DNA of 64,000 nucleotides, from contig JBFLZC010000004.1 of assembly GCA_040756375.1 (NCBI GenBank), positions 186,001 to 250,000 on the forward strand, in the 5' to 3' direction. Below are positions 25,096-33,198 of the stretch, piece by piece. Positions within the stretch are counted from its first letter, which is position 1; every line of letters begins with the position of its first letter. The translations under genes were made by a program, and so were the position numbers. The stretch is from VGSG01 sp040756375 (GTDB taxonomy: Bacteria > Desulfobacterota > Desulfomonilia > Desulfomonilales > Desulfomonilaceae). The notes under the pieces were generated by a model. That model did no database searches and was not told the DNA's origin. It saw only the letters and a program-made list of their open reading frames with translations.

Positions 25096-26610
25096 ATGGG
25101 CCTGTACGACTGCTCTTTCTACGGTCTAATTCGACGAAACGGGAGGGTTTACCGCGAGCAAAATGCTCTGACCAGCGGAGAGCAGAGACTCACCCACAGA
25201 GGATTGCTCGAGAACGTGGACCGTCTCTCGGCCGGACTCAAAGCGCTCGGTATCAAGAAGGGCGACCGACTGGGCATCCTGGGTAAGAACAGCTTCGAAT
25301 ATGTTTATCTCTACGGTGCGGCTGCACGCCTGGGAGCCGTTCTCGTGCTCGTCAACTGGCGTCTCAAGCCCGAAGAGATCGCGTATGTGATCTCAGACAC
25401 ATCACCCGCGATGCTGCTCGCGGACCCCGAATTCCAGCCCGTGGCCGGTGAGCTCCTCTCGGCCGCAGGATCTCCCAGCATTCCGATCAGCATGGGCCCA
25501 GCCGGTGGTCCCTTCCGGTCCTTCGCGGATCTCATGACGCAGGAATGGTCGGGGCCGGATACCGATGTCTCCAGCGATGACGATTATGTCATTATCCACA
25601 CTGCTGCTGTACATGGTAAGCCTCGCGGCGCGGTCCTCAGTCAACGCAACCTCCTCATTACCGGGCTCCAATTGGCCTGGAGGTGGGGGCTCAACGAGCA
25701 GGACGTGAACCTGGTGGCACTGCCCCTCTTCCACGTGGCAGGCGCTCTCCTCATGGTTGCCGCGTTTACCGCGGGCGGTTCAAATGTGCTATTGCCCAGC
25801 TTCGACGTGCAGACAGCTCTGGATCACATTGCGAAGGACAAGGTGACGATGTTCGGGGAATTTCCTCCCATGCTCAAGAGCCTTGTAGAAAAGGCCGCGG
25901 ATAGAGGCGAGACCATGTCCAGCTTTCGACACGTACTTGGGCTGGATCAGCCGGACACGGTCAAGGCCTTTCAGCATATGACCGGTGCCACATTCTGGGC
26001 AATTTACGGCCAGACGGAGACCGGAGGCCTGGTTACCACCGCTCCGTACACAGAGCGCTTGGGCGCAGCGGGAAAGGCGTTTCCCCTGGCAGAGGTGGCA
26101 ATCGAAGACGATCAGGGAAACATTCTGCCTCCTGGGAAGTCAGGCGAAATAGTTGTGCAGGGGCCCATGGTTTTTAGGGGCTACTGGAACCTGCCGGTGG
26201 ACACGCAACACACGTTTCGGCACGACCGGCACCACACAGGAGACAAAGGTCGATTTGATGAAGACGGTTATTTATGGTTCGAGGGCCGGGCGCCTGAGAA
26301 GGAGCTGATCAAGCCGGGAGGAGAGAACGTGTACCCGGCTGAAGTCGAGAGCGCCATTCTGGAGCACGCGGCGGTCAAGGAAGCCTGCGTGATCGGCGTG
26401 CCTGATTCCCATTGGGGAGAAGCCATCAAGGCGGTCTGCGCGCTTAAGCCGGATGCTGCCCTCGAAGCAGCCGAGCTGACGGAATTCGTCGCGTCCCGAA
26501 TCGCACGATTCAAAAAGCCCAAACATGTGGTCTTTGTTCCTGAACTGCCCAAGAAGCCGGATGGTTCCGTGGATCGGGAAAAGGTGAAGGCCGAGCACGG
26601 CAAGGCATAA
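25096..26610 (+). CDS. Acyl-CoA synthetase (AMP-dependent ligase) with altered motifs
   Basis: A 504-residue ANL-superfamily enzyme that should activate a carboxylate with ATP and CoA. The fold is complete: an ATP loop variant VIIHTAAVHGKPRGAVLSQRN, YGQTETGG, YWNLPVDTQHTF, HTGDKGRFDEDGYLWFEGR and GGENVYPAEVESAIL. Two points are unusual. The ATP loop lacks the common SGTTG core, as in a known subgroup. The C-terminal A10 motif reads PKKPDGSVDREKV where most members have a catalytic Lys (GK), so adenylation may use another residue. GGAGG precedes ATG 25096. No beta-oxidation genes adjoin. Confidence 0.9.
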   Translation: MGLYDCSFYGLIRRNGRVYREQNALTSGEQRLTHRGLLENVDRLSAGLKALGIKKGDRLGILGKNSFEYVYLYGAAARLGAVLVLVNWRLKPEEIAYVISDTSPAMLLADPEFQPVAGELLSAAGSPSIPISMGPAGGPFRSFADLMTQEWSGPDTDVSSDDDYVIIHTAAVHGKPRGAVLSQRNLLITGLQLAWRWGLNEQDVNLVALPLFHVAGALLMVAAFTAGGSNVLLPSFDVQTALDHIAKDKVTMFGEFPPMLKSLVEKAADRGETMSSFRHVLGLDQPDTVKAFQHMTGATFWAIYGQTETGGLVTTAPYTERLGAAGKAFPLAEVAIEDDQGNILPPGKSGEIVVQGPMVFRGYWNLPVDTQHTFRHDRHHTGDKGRFDEDGYLWFEGRAPEKELIKPGGENVYPAEVESAILEHAAVKEACVIGVPDSHWGEAIKAVCALKPDAALEAAELTEFVASRIARFKKPKHVVFVPELPKKPDGSVDREKVKAEHGKA

Positions 26611-26846
26611 CCGGCAAAAGCGATATCAAGACGCTTTCCGTCGGAGATGCCGGGCTCTCGACGTGGAGACCGGCTTCCATACATGGCGCCACGGATGAGC
26701 CCCGCCCCCCACGGGATTCGTCCGTGCTTGCAGAACCTTCGCGGCGCAAGGGCCACGTCCATGAGACCGACTATGCGGATACATTTTCCCATCTCAGTGT
26801 GCCGCGATTCTCAATGCGCTTCGATACAACCTTGTGGAGATGACTA

Positions 26847-28139
26847 TTGTTCTTACTCTCGTTGCCTGCGCTCGCCAAGATACTGCTTACTTTCGCATTG
26901 ATACTGCTGCTAAGTCGATTCTTGCCCCTTTTCGCATGTCTTTTTATCGGGAGCGTGGCAATCGGGCTCTGGATGGGCGCGACGCCGTGGATGATTCTGG
27001 GCACTATCTGGAACAACGTGACCGACAGTCAGACGCTCTCGCTCGTAACAGTAATTATCCTGATCATGGTGTTCAGCGCGCTTCTAGAGAAGAGTGGGCA
27101 ACTGAAAAGGATTGTGTCCTCTTTTCAAGCTGTGTCCCCAGGCCCACGCTTCACAATGGCCGCTATGCCTGCTTTGATCGGGTTACTTCCTATGCCCGGT
27201 GGTGCGCTCTTTTCAGCCCCGATGGTGGAAGCCGCCACGGAAAAGAGAAATGTCGGGCCCGAGGTTAAGGTGGCCATCAATTACTGGTTTCGACACGTGT
27301 GGGAATACTGGTGGCCGCTGTACCCTGGAATCATCTTGGCAGCATCCCTGTTCGCGCCTGAAGGCTGGAAAGTGATTGCGGCCCAATCCCTGCTCAGCAT
27401 CGGTGCGCTGGCTGGTGGGGTCCTGTTTATCCTGTCGGGCGTCCCTAAGCTTGCTGCCGAGCCTGAAGGTGTTCCGCGGTCAGGAGGATGGTCGGCATTC
27501 GCGGCTGAGATCACGCCCATAGCCGTAGTGATTCTCATATTCGGCGGCCTTCAGGCCCTAGTGGAAGGCGCTCGGCTGCTGATCGGGTTCGCGGGTCAAT
27601 GGCCCTCCTATAACAGTCTGTTCTTGGGATTAGTGGCAGCGATCGGCCTGGTGATGCACCGTGGCAGCTTAGGATATGCGAACCTTCGCGACACCGTACT
27701 CAACTCGGGAATATCCTCCATAGTGATGATTGTTTTCGCGGTGATGGCATTCAAGGGAATGCTCATCGAGAGCAAAGCAATCGAGCAAGTGAGGTGGGAC
27801 CTTGCTCAGTACCACATCCCTCCGGTTGTGATGATGGCTTTGCTCCCCTTTGTGGCCGGCATGGTAGTCGGACTGGCAGTCGGATTTGTGGGGTCTTCAT
27901 TTCCGCTGGTGGTCGCGCTCATTCCTCCAGGCGAGTCCGCCATTCCTTATGGGATACTTGCGTTCGGATTCGGGTTCACTGGCATGATGCTCTCGCCGGT
28001 GCATCTCTGCATGTTGGTCTCCCGGCAGTATTTCTGCGCTGACTTTCTCCTGAGTTATCGTTTTCTGTGGAAGCCCGTGCTGCTAGGCATTTCCTGGACG
28101 ATCTTCCTCTATCTCCTGTTCAAGGCAATTATGAGCTGA
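26847..28139 (+). CDS. DUF401-family integral membrane protein
   Basis: A 430-residue permease-like protein with about ten transmembrane helices. The motif MPALIGLLPMPGGALFSAPMV (near 107-128) and the WFRHVWEYWWPLYPG segment match the DUF401 family, related to ion transporters of the ArsB/NhaD type. The start is TTG 26847 with TGGAGA 8 nt upstream. Cargo is unknown. It is convergent with an MFS gene 50 nt away. Confidence 0.85.
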   Translation: MFLLSLPALAKILLTFALILLLSRFLPLFACLFIGSVAIGLWMGATPWMILGTIWNNVTDSQTLSLVTVIILIMVFSALLEKSGQLKRIVSSFQAVSPGPRFTMAAMPALIGLLPMPGGALFSAPMVEAATEKRNVGPEVKVAINYWFRHVWEYWWPLYPGIILAASLFAPEGWKVIAAQSLLSIGALAGGVLFILSGVPKLAAEPEGVPRSGGWSAFAAEITPIAVVILIFGGLQALVEGARLLIGFAGQWPSYNSLFLGLVAAIGLVMHRGSLGYANLRDTVLNSGISSIVMIVFAVMAFKGMLIESKAIEQVRWDLAQYHIPPVVMMALLPFVAGMVVGLAVGFVGSSFPLVVALIPPGESAIPYGILAFGFGFTGMMLSPVHLCMLVSRQYFCADFLLSYRFLWKPVLLGISWTIFLYLLFKAIMS

Positions 28140-28189
28140 CTAGATGTTCGGAACGTTCCCCGCGTGGCGCCGCGGCGGTTTCGCGGGCA

Positions 28190-29344
28190 TTATCGGCTCA
28201 TGCCTAAAGTCACCGCGAACATGGCCAAAGCAGCGAAAGTGCCGGTCCAGTACACCCAATCCATGCCCGCTTCAGCGAAGACCAGCCCCATGAGGACCGG
28301 TCCTATGGTCTGACCGAGACGGAGTAACATGCTATTGACGGACATGATTGCGCCTCTGCTGTCCATGGGTGAAAGCTCCGCAAGAAGGGCAATTCGCACC
28401 GGCGCTCCCAGCCCCATAGAAGCGCCCAGAAGGGCAACGGGCAAAGCGAACGCCCACAGGCTGGAGAGGAAGGGGACAACGGCCATGGAAAGGAAGAGCA
28501 ATACGGACGAAGCGCACAAGAGAGCGATGCTGCGGAACCGGCCTGCCAGGCGGCCCACCTGAGAAGACGCGAGCGCGGTGAAAACAGAAGCGATGGAACT
28601 GATCAGGCCGATATACGCAGGAGACAGCAGGAAACGCTCTTCCAGTAGGATAGGCAAGTAGGTGACGTACGGCCCGTACAGGATGATGTGTGTGAGCAGG
28701 GTGATGACGAAGAGCGCCACCATGGTCCTTGCCGCCATGGCAGAAAACGTGCCCTTCATGTACTCTTTCAATGTCACGGTGGCACGGGGCTCAGGGTTGT
28801 CCAGGAAGAGCTGAACCAGGATTGCCAGCGCAAGCGAAGACAGCGGCAGCAAAAACGCGTACTGCCAGCCCCACAACGCGAGGAAGCCGCCGAGCGCTGG
28901 TAACGAGGCTGTGCCTACGCTCAGCACTATGGCGCTAAAGCCCATAGCTCTGACCCGGTCTTCGCCTTCATAAAGGTCTCCGATCACCGTGGTATTGAGA
29001 ACTCCGATGGGCGCGACTCCGATGCCTTGAAGAAACCTTAGGTAGAGTAGGGTCTCAAAATCCGGCGCCAACGAGCACGCGGCCCCGAAAACGCCGAAGA
29101 CGACCAGTGACCCGACCAGAATCCGCTTTCTTCCCAACCTGTCCGCCAGCACGCCCGCGACGGGTGACAGAATCACCCCCGGAAGCGTAAAGGCGGTGAT
29201 TATCAGACCTATGGAGCCAGGCGAAACACTCAGTTCGCGCATGAGAGTGGGCAACACAGGCATAATGCTGGACACCCCCATGATCACCATGAGAGTGACC
29301 CCACCCATGAGCTGCAGGTTGGTGTCGAGGTAGAGCTTCTTCAA
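28190..29344 (-). CDS. MFS transporter
   Basis: A 384-residue major facilitator with about twelve helices. The loop 2-3 motif GVLADRLGRKRILVGSL is the MFS signature, and RFLQGIGVAPIGVLNTTVIGDLYEGEDR is the motif between helices 4 and 5. This type is frequent among drug/metabolite efflux proteins. The start is TTG 29344 and lies 10 nt after the acyltransferase stop, so the two are probably one operon; together they could make and flip or export a lipid-like product, as an inference. Confidence 0.87.
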   Translation of the reverse strand: MKKLYLDTNLQLMGGVTLMVIMGVSSIMPVLPTLMRELSVSPGSIGLIITAFTLPGVILSPVAGVLADRLGRKRILVGSLVVFGVFGAACSLAPDFETLLYLRFLQGIGVAPIGVLNTTVIGDLYEGEDRVRAMGFSAIVLSVGTASLPALGGFLALWGWQYAFLLPLSSLALAILVQLFLDNPEPRATVTLKEYMKGTFSAMAARTMVALFVITLLTHIILYGPYVTYLPILLEERFLLSPAYIGLISSIASVFTALASSQVGRLAGRFRSIALLCASSVLLFLSMAVVPFLSSLWAFALPVALLGASMGLGAPVRIALLAELSPMDSRGAIMSVNSMLLRLGQTIGPVLMGLVFAEAGMDWVYWTGTFAALAMFAVTLGMSR

Positions 29345-29353
29345 AATGTGCGG

Positions 29354-30055
29354 TTACTTGCCCGTGATCTCTCTGACCTTCTCCTCAGCCTGGGATGAAA
29401 CCCGATGCATTTCAGCCTCGATCCGTAGCCGATACTCTTCGTACGCTTCGGGTTCCAGACCGTCAGGGACCTCAGTGGGCTTGCCGAAGGCCATCACGAT
29501 GGTGCTGAAGGGGAGGGGAAGGATCATCCGATCCCAGGAGTTGAACTGAAACTGGCGAGTCGCCCAGCTCACGAGGGGCACAACAGGCTGCCCGGTTCGC
29601 TTGGCGATCATGACGATGCCCATTTTCACCTGCCGAGAAGGCCCACGGGGCGCATCTACAGCCAACCCGGAGCAGTAGTTCCTTTCTAGCAGCAGGTCGA
29701 TAAGCTCATCAAGGGCTACCTTGCCTCCCTGCGAAGACGAGCCTCTGGTAGTGTCGTATCCCATGTAACGAAGGCAGCGATCGATCAGCTCACCGTCCCA
29801 GGAACGGCTTACCATGACCGCACCGGGGTAGCGCCGACAGTAATACACAGGGAAGAGCATGGTTCCATGAAAGCAGGCGCAAGCAAACGGTCTCTTCTTG
29901 CACACCGCTTCTTCGTATTCTTGATTCAACAGGATTTTCTTGCACGTGATATCCAGTAGACGGAAGTATCCGCTGACCAGCCGAGGCGCAAGAAATAGCA
30001 GAGCCCTGAACCACAGACGTTTGCCCTTTTCAGTCTTCGCCTTTTCCTCAGACAC
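29354..30055 (-). CDS. DUF374/LPLAT-family acyltransferase
   Basis: A 233-residue protein of the lysophospholipid acyltransferase-like DUF374 family. The catalytic-type motif is FHGTMLFPVYYCRRYPGAVMVS (near 60-80); further blocks are GSSSQGGKVALDELIDLL and VDAPRGPSRQVKMGIVMIAKRTGQPVVPL. Only a short hydrophobic N-terminal segment is present. The start is GTG 30055. Related proteins transfer acyl chains to lipid A-like or other lipid acceptors. It precedes an MFS gene by 10 nt. Confidence 0.85.
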   Translation of the reverse strand: MSEEKAKTEKGKRLWFRALLFLAPRLVSGYFRLLDITCKKILLNQEYEEAVCKKRPFACACFHGTMLFPVYYCRRYPGAVMVSRSWDGELIDRCLRYMGYDTTRGSSSQGGKVALDELIDLLLERNYCSGLAVDAPRGPSRQVKMGIVMIAKRTGQPVVPLVSWATRQFQFNSWDRMILPLPFSTIVMAFGKPTEVPDGLEPEAYEEYRLRIEAEMHRVSSQAEEKVREITGK

Positions 30056-30202
30056 GCTGCTGTCCCCAACCGAATGATTGCGGCTCCAAGCGCACGTTCG
30101 TCGCAGAGCCGACGATCGTGATCTTGAATGAAAAGCCTCACTTCGTCAACAGGAGAGGCACTGGATCGGCTCTACGCGGAGCGTTGGCGCTTCGTAAACA
30201 GA

Positions 30203-30232
30203 TTGACAGGAGCCCTTTACACACCCTACAGT
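30203..30232 (+). promoter_or_regulatory. Sigma70-type promoter upstream of the sulfhydrylase gene
   Basis: TTGACA (30203-30208), an 18-nt spacer and TACAGT (30227-30232). The leader to ATG 30453 would be about 215 nt and includes the palindromic element at 30298. Confidence 0.5.
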
Positions 30233-30297
30233 CTGGTGAACTCGGTAGATGCACATAGCGATTGCCGAAACAAGTGTCCGAGAAGGCGCATGATTCT

Positions 30298-30375
30298 GGT
30301 GGGACAGGCGTCCCGCCTGTCCAGCAATGACAGGCAAAGCCTGCCCCGGACTTGATCCGGGGATACCGGTCCCAC
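30298..30375. repeat. GGTGGGACAGGC palindromic element, copy 2
   Basis: Begins GGTGGGACAGGCGTCCCGCC and ends GGTCCCAC, with an inner CCGGACTTGATCCGGGG palindrome shared with the 14727 element. It lies in the predicted leader of the next gene. No riboswitch is recognisable in 30056-30452. Confidence 0.7.
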
Positions 30376-30452
30376 GAATGCTGATTCCGGGCTTGTTGCT
30401 CCATTGCCCGGCGATACCGCCAACAAGCGGTCTGGATGATACGGAGAGCTTC

Positions 30453-31706
30453 ATGAGTGAGAACGAGTGGAAATTTGACACAAAGGTGATTCACGCGTGC
30501 CAATCACCCAAGGATTGGCATGGCGCAACCCTGCCGCCCATATACCAGACTGCGGCCCACAGATTCGATACCGCGGAAGAGCTTAGTGAGGTTTTCTCGG
30601 GAAAGGAACCCGGATTTATCTATCAACGTCTACGCAACCCAACCAACCAGGTGATCGAGCAGAAGATCGCTGAGCTTGAGAACGGCGTGGGTGCAGTCGC
30701 GACGAGCTCCGGCATGGCCGCGGTAGCAAACAGCGTGTTGGCCATTGCCGATTCAGGCGATGAGATCGTCTCGGGCAACAGCCTCTTCATGTCCACATAT
30801 ATTCTCTTTTCGAATGTATTGCCGCGGTTCGGCATAAAGACCAAATTCGTGGAATCGATCGACCTGGCCCAGTATGAGCAAGCCATCACCGAGAAGACGA
30901 AATTGATCTTTGTTGAAACCATCGGGAATCCCAAAATGGACGTTCCCGATATCGCTGAACTGGCCAAGGTCGCGCATCGGCATTCCGTGCCGCTTATTGT
31001 GGACAATACCCTTCCTACTCCCTATCTGTTCAGGCCCGTTGAGCACGGGGCAGACATCGTAGTCCATTCCTTGACGAAGTTTTTCAACGGACACGGCACC
31101 GCGATTGGCGGCGCCATCGTGGACTCGGGAAAGTTTCCCTGGCCGCTGGACAAATTCGCGGGTTTCAAGCTGTCGAAAGAGAGACGGCCGAATGCTCCGT
31201 TTCTCGACAAAGTATGGCGAGAAATCCAGATCAATTTCGGGACCACGCTGGCTCCTATGCACGCATTCCTCACGTTGATCGGGCTTGATACCCTTGTTCT
31301 GCGCATGGAACGCCACGTGGCGAATGCGCAGAAGCTGGCAGAGTATCTCTCCAACCACAAGAAAGTGAAGTGGGTCAATTATCCGGGACTGGCTTCGAGT
31401 CCGTCGCACGAGACAGCCAGGCGTCAGTTTTCCGGTCTAGGCTTTGGCGGGCTGCTCACCTTTGAGCTCGAGACTCAGAAAGCCTGTTTCAGTCTCATCA
31501 GGAATCTTAAGCTCGTCTATCATCTTGCGAATCTCGGGGACAGCAAGACTCTCGCGATACATCCATACTCTTCTCAGTACATTTCCTTCACTGACGAAGC
31601 TCGTCAGAAGCTCTCCATACACCCGGAGATGATTCGAGTGTCGGTAGGCATCGAGCATATCGACGACATCATTGCAGACTTTGAGCAGGCCCTGGCAAAA
31701 GTCTAG
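30453..31706 (+). CDS. O-acetylhomoserine (thiol)-lyase-family PLP enzyme
   Basis: A 417-residue Cys/Met-metabolism PLP enzyme. ATLPPIYQTAAHRFD, YQRLRNPTNQVIEQKIAELE, SGMAAVANSVLAI and the Schiff-base segment VVHSLTKFFNGHGTAIGG (Lys near residue 210) are diagnostic. The C-terminal FSLIRNLKLVYHLANLGDSKTLAIHP and IRVSVGIEHIDDI are typical of O-acetylhomoserine sulfhydrylases, which make homocysteine from O-acetylhomoserine and sulfide. Cystathionine synthase or methionine lyase activity cannot be excluded. ATG 30453 with GGAG 7 nt upstream is chosen over a longer frame that crosses the repeat element. Confidence 0.9.
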   Translation: MSENEWKFDTKVIHACQSPKDWHGATLPPIYQTAAHRFDTAEELSEVFSGKEPGFIYQRLRNPTNQVIEQKIAELENGVGAVATSSGMAAVANSVLAIADSGDEIVSGNSLFMSTYILFSNVLPRFGIKTKFVESIDLAQYEQAITEKTKLIFVETIGNPKMDVPDIAELAKVAHRHSVPLIVDNTLPTPYLFRPVEHGADIVVHSLTKFFNGHGTAIGGAIVDSGKFPWPLDKFAGFKLSKERRPNAPFLDKVWREIQINFGTTLAPMHAFLTLIGLDTLVLRMERHVANAQKLAEYLSNHKKVKWVNYPGLASSPSHETARRQFSGLGFGGLLTFELETQKACFSLIRNLKLVYHLANLGDSKTLAIHPYSSQYISFTDEARQKLSIHPEMIRVSVGIEHIDDIIADFEQALAKV

Positions 31707-31849
31707 CAAGAGCCTGGAGTTTGAGAGCCCGCATGAGTATTGCGGAAAGGCATGCTGATCACCGACGTGCGATAAGCAGTTGGGGGGAACGGGGGGGCGA
31801 TCTTGGTGGAGCGCCACGAAATGTCCAGCCGACAATGTGGATTCTACGG

Positions 31850-31879
31850 TTGACAGTATCCACAACTTCTCGATAAGAT
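31850..31879 (+). promoter_or_regulatory. Sigma70-type promoter of the binding protein/hybrid kinase operon
   Basis: TTGACA (31850-31855), an 18-nt spacer and TAAGAT (31874-31879), lying in an AT-richer stretch about 180 nt before the first gene. No gene is seen in 31707-32061. Confidence 0.6.
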
Positions 31880-32061
31880 TACTATAGTATTGAATGTCTG
31901 TGAGCCTTCGCACAGAGGCAAGAGGAGGAGAATCGCTGCTGCGGGGCAGCGTCACGGACGAGCGTCCAGTTCTCTGGAAGGCATCGTCCCCACACAACTG
32001 AACTTTGTGCCCGATCTTTCAGTCCGAGCGACCGAACAATTGCTGACGGGGGAGGTATCGC

Positions 32062-33198
32062 ATGAAACGAGGGTTAGTTGCGTTCATCCTCGCGGTTGCT
32101 GCGATTGCCGGGATCGTCGTCCTGACCGTCTGGACCGGGACGAAAAGACCGACCGATCAGAAGATTGCCGAGCCTCCGAATCTACACACCAGCTATACTA
32201 AGTATCAATTTGACCACTCCGGCCGAACTGTTCACTTCGGGATTCAACCCTTGTGGATGCCTGCTGGAAACATTGCGGAGGTCATGAGCCGCGATGCTAT
32301 CCTTACTCAAGAGCTCGGTAAGCTTGGGCTAAGCATCCGTTTCCATGCATTTCTCAAAGGAGACGACATCACCTTCTTCGTCAAGAAGGGGGACCTTCAG
32401 GGAGGGATGGTCGGCGACGTGCCCGCACTCCTAGCCGCGGCCGTGTTGGACATCCTCATACCTGCAGCCACCCATCAGGGATTCGATCATATCGTGGCAA
32501 GTAGAGAGCTTTTGATAAGGGATCTCAAAGGAAAGCGAATCGGTTACCCGTACGGGTCCGTCTCGCATCGCACTCTACTGGAAGCCCTGGCTTCCGACGG
32601 GGTAACTGAAGACCAGGTTTCCTTGATACCTCAAGAAGTTACCGACCTCCCGGACGCTCTTGCCGGAGGATTCATTGATGCCTTTGCAGCGTGGGAACCT
32701 GCCACGATGGCAGCCTTGAGCAAGGCGCCGACAGCATCGGCTATTCATCGCAGCCGGCATCTGGGGTTGGTCTATTTCACGAGAGAATTCGCGACTAATC
32801 ATTCAGAAGCCATGCACCGAATCTTGGCGGCCGAAATCAGGGCGGTAAGATGGCTGACAGCGGACAGGAATAACCTGGCTCGATCCTGTAAATGGGTAGC
32901 CGAGAGAAGCCTAGGGCGAGGTACCGAGAACCTTGTCATGTCGCCGGACAAATGCTCCGCAGCAATCGCAGAACTCGGTCAAATGCAGTTTGTATTGGTG
33001 ATTCCCGAACGGGACTTGCGTGCGGGCGGATATCTCGAGAGGGAGTTTGAATTCCTAAAGTCTTTGGGGAACATATCTTCGACGGTCGTGTGGACGGACG
33101 TCAGAAAAAAGCTCGACCGTTCCATCATGACCGAGATTCTAGCCAGTCCGCTGAAATACCGCGTTGACGAATTCAGGTACGAGCTGGGGGACGACTGA
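32062..33198 (+). CDS. NrtA/SsuA-like periplasmic binding protein coupled to a sensor kinase
   Basis: A 378-residue protein with an N-terminal signal or anchor helix (about 4-25). The body looks like the NrtA/SsuA/TauA (NMT1) fold: HFGIQPLWMPAGNIAEVMSRD, GGMVGDVPALLAAAVLD, ELLIRDLKGKRIGYPYGSVSHRTLLEAL and FIDAFAAWEPATMAAL. No ABC permease or ATPase gene is near. Its TGA overlaps by 1 nt the ATG of a membrane hybrid kinase, so it likely serves as the external ligand receptor of that kinase instead of feeding a transporter. GGGGGAGGTATCGC precedes ATG 32062. Confidence 0.82.
   Translation: MKRGLVAFILAVAAIAGIVVLTVWTGTKRPTDQKIAEPPNLHTSYTKYQFDHSGRTVHFGIQPLWMPAGNIAEVMSRDAILTQELGKLGLSIRFHAFLKGDDITFFVKKGDLQGGMVGDVPALLAAAVLDILIPAATHQGFDHIVASRELLIRDLKGKRIGYPYGSVSHRTLLEALASDGVTEDQVSLIPQEVTDLPDALAGGFIDAFAAWEPATMAALSKAPTASAIHRSRHLGLVYFTREFATNHSEAMHRILAAEIRAVRWLTADRNNLARSCKWVAERSLGRGTENLVMSPDKCSAAIAELGQMQFVLVIPERDLRAGGYLEREFEFLKSLGNISSTVVWTDVRKKLDRSIMTEILASPLKYRVDEFRYELGDD

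Noticed and set aside
30298..30452. SAM riboswitch before the sulfhydrylase gene
   Set aside because: The leader is mostly the dispersed palindromic element; no SAM-I or SAM-II core is recognisable by eye.
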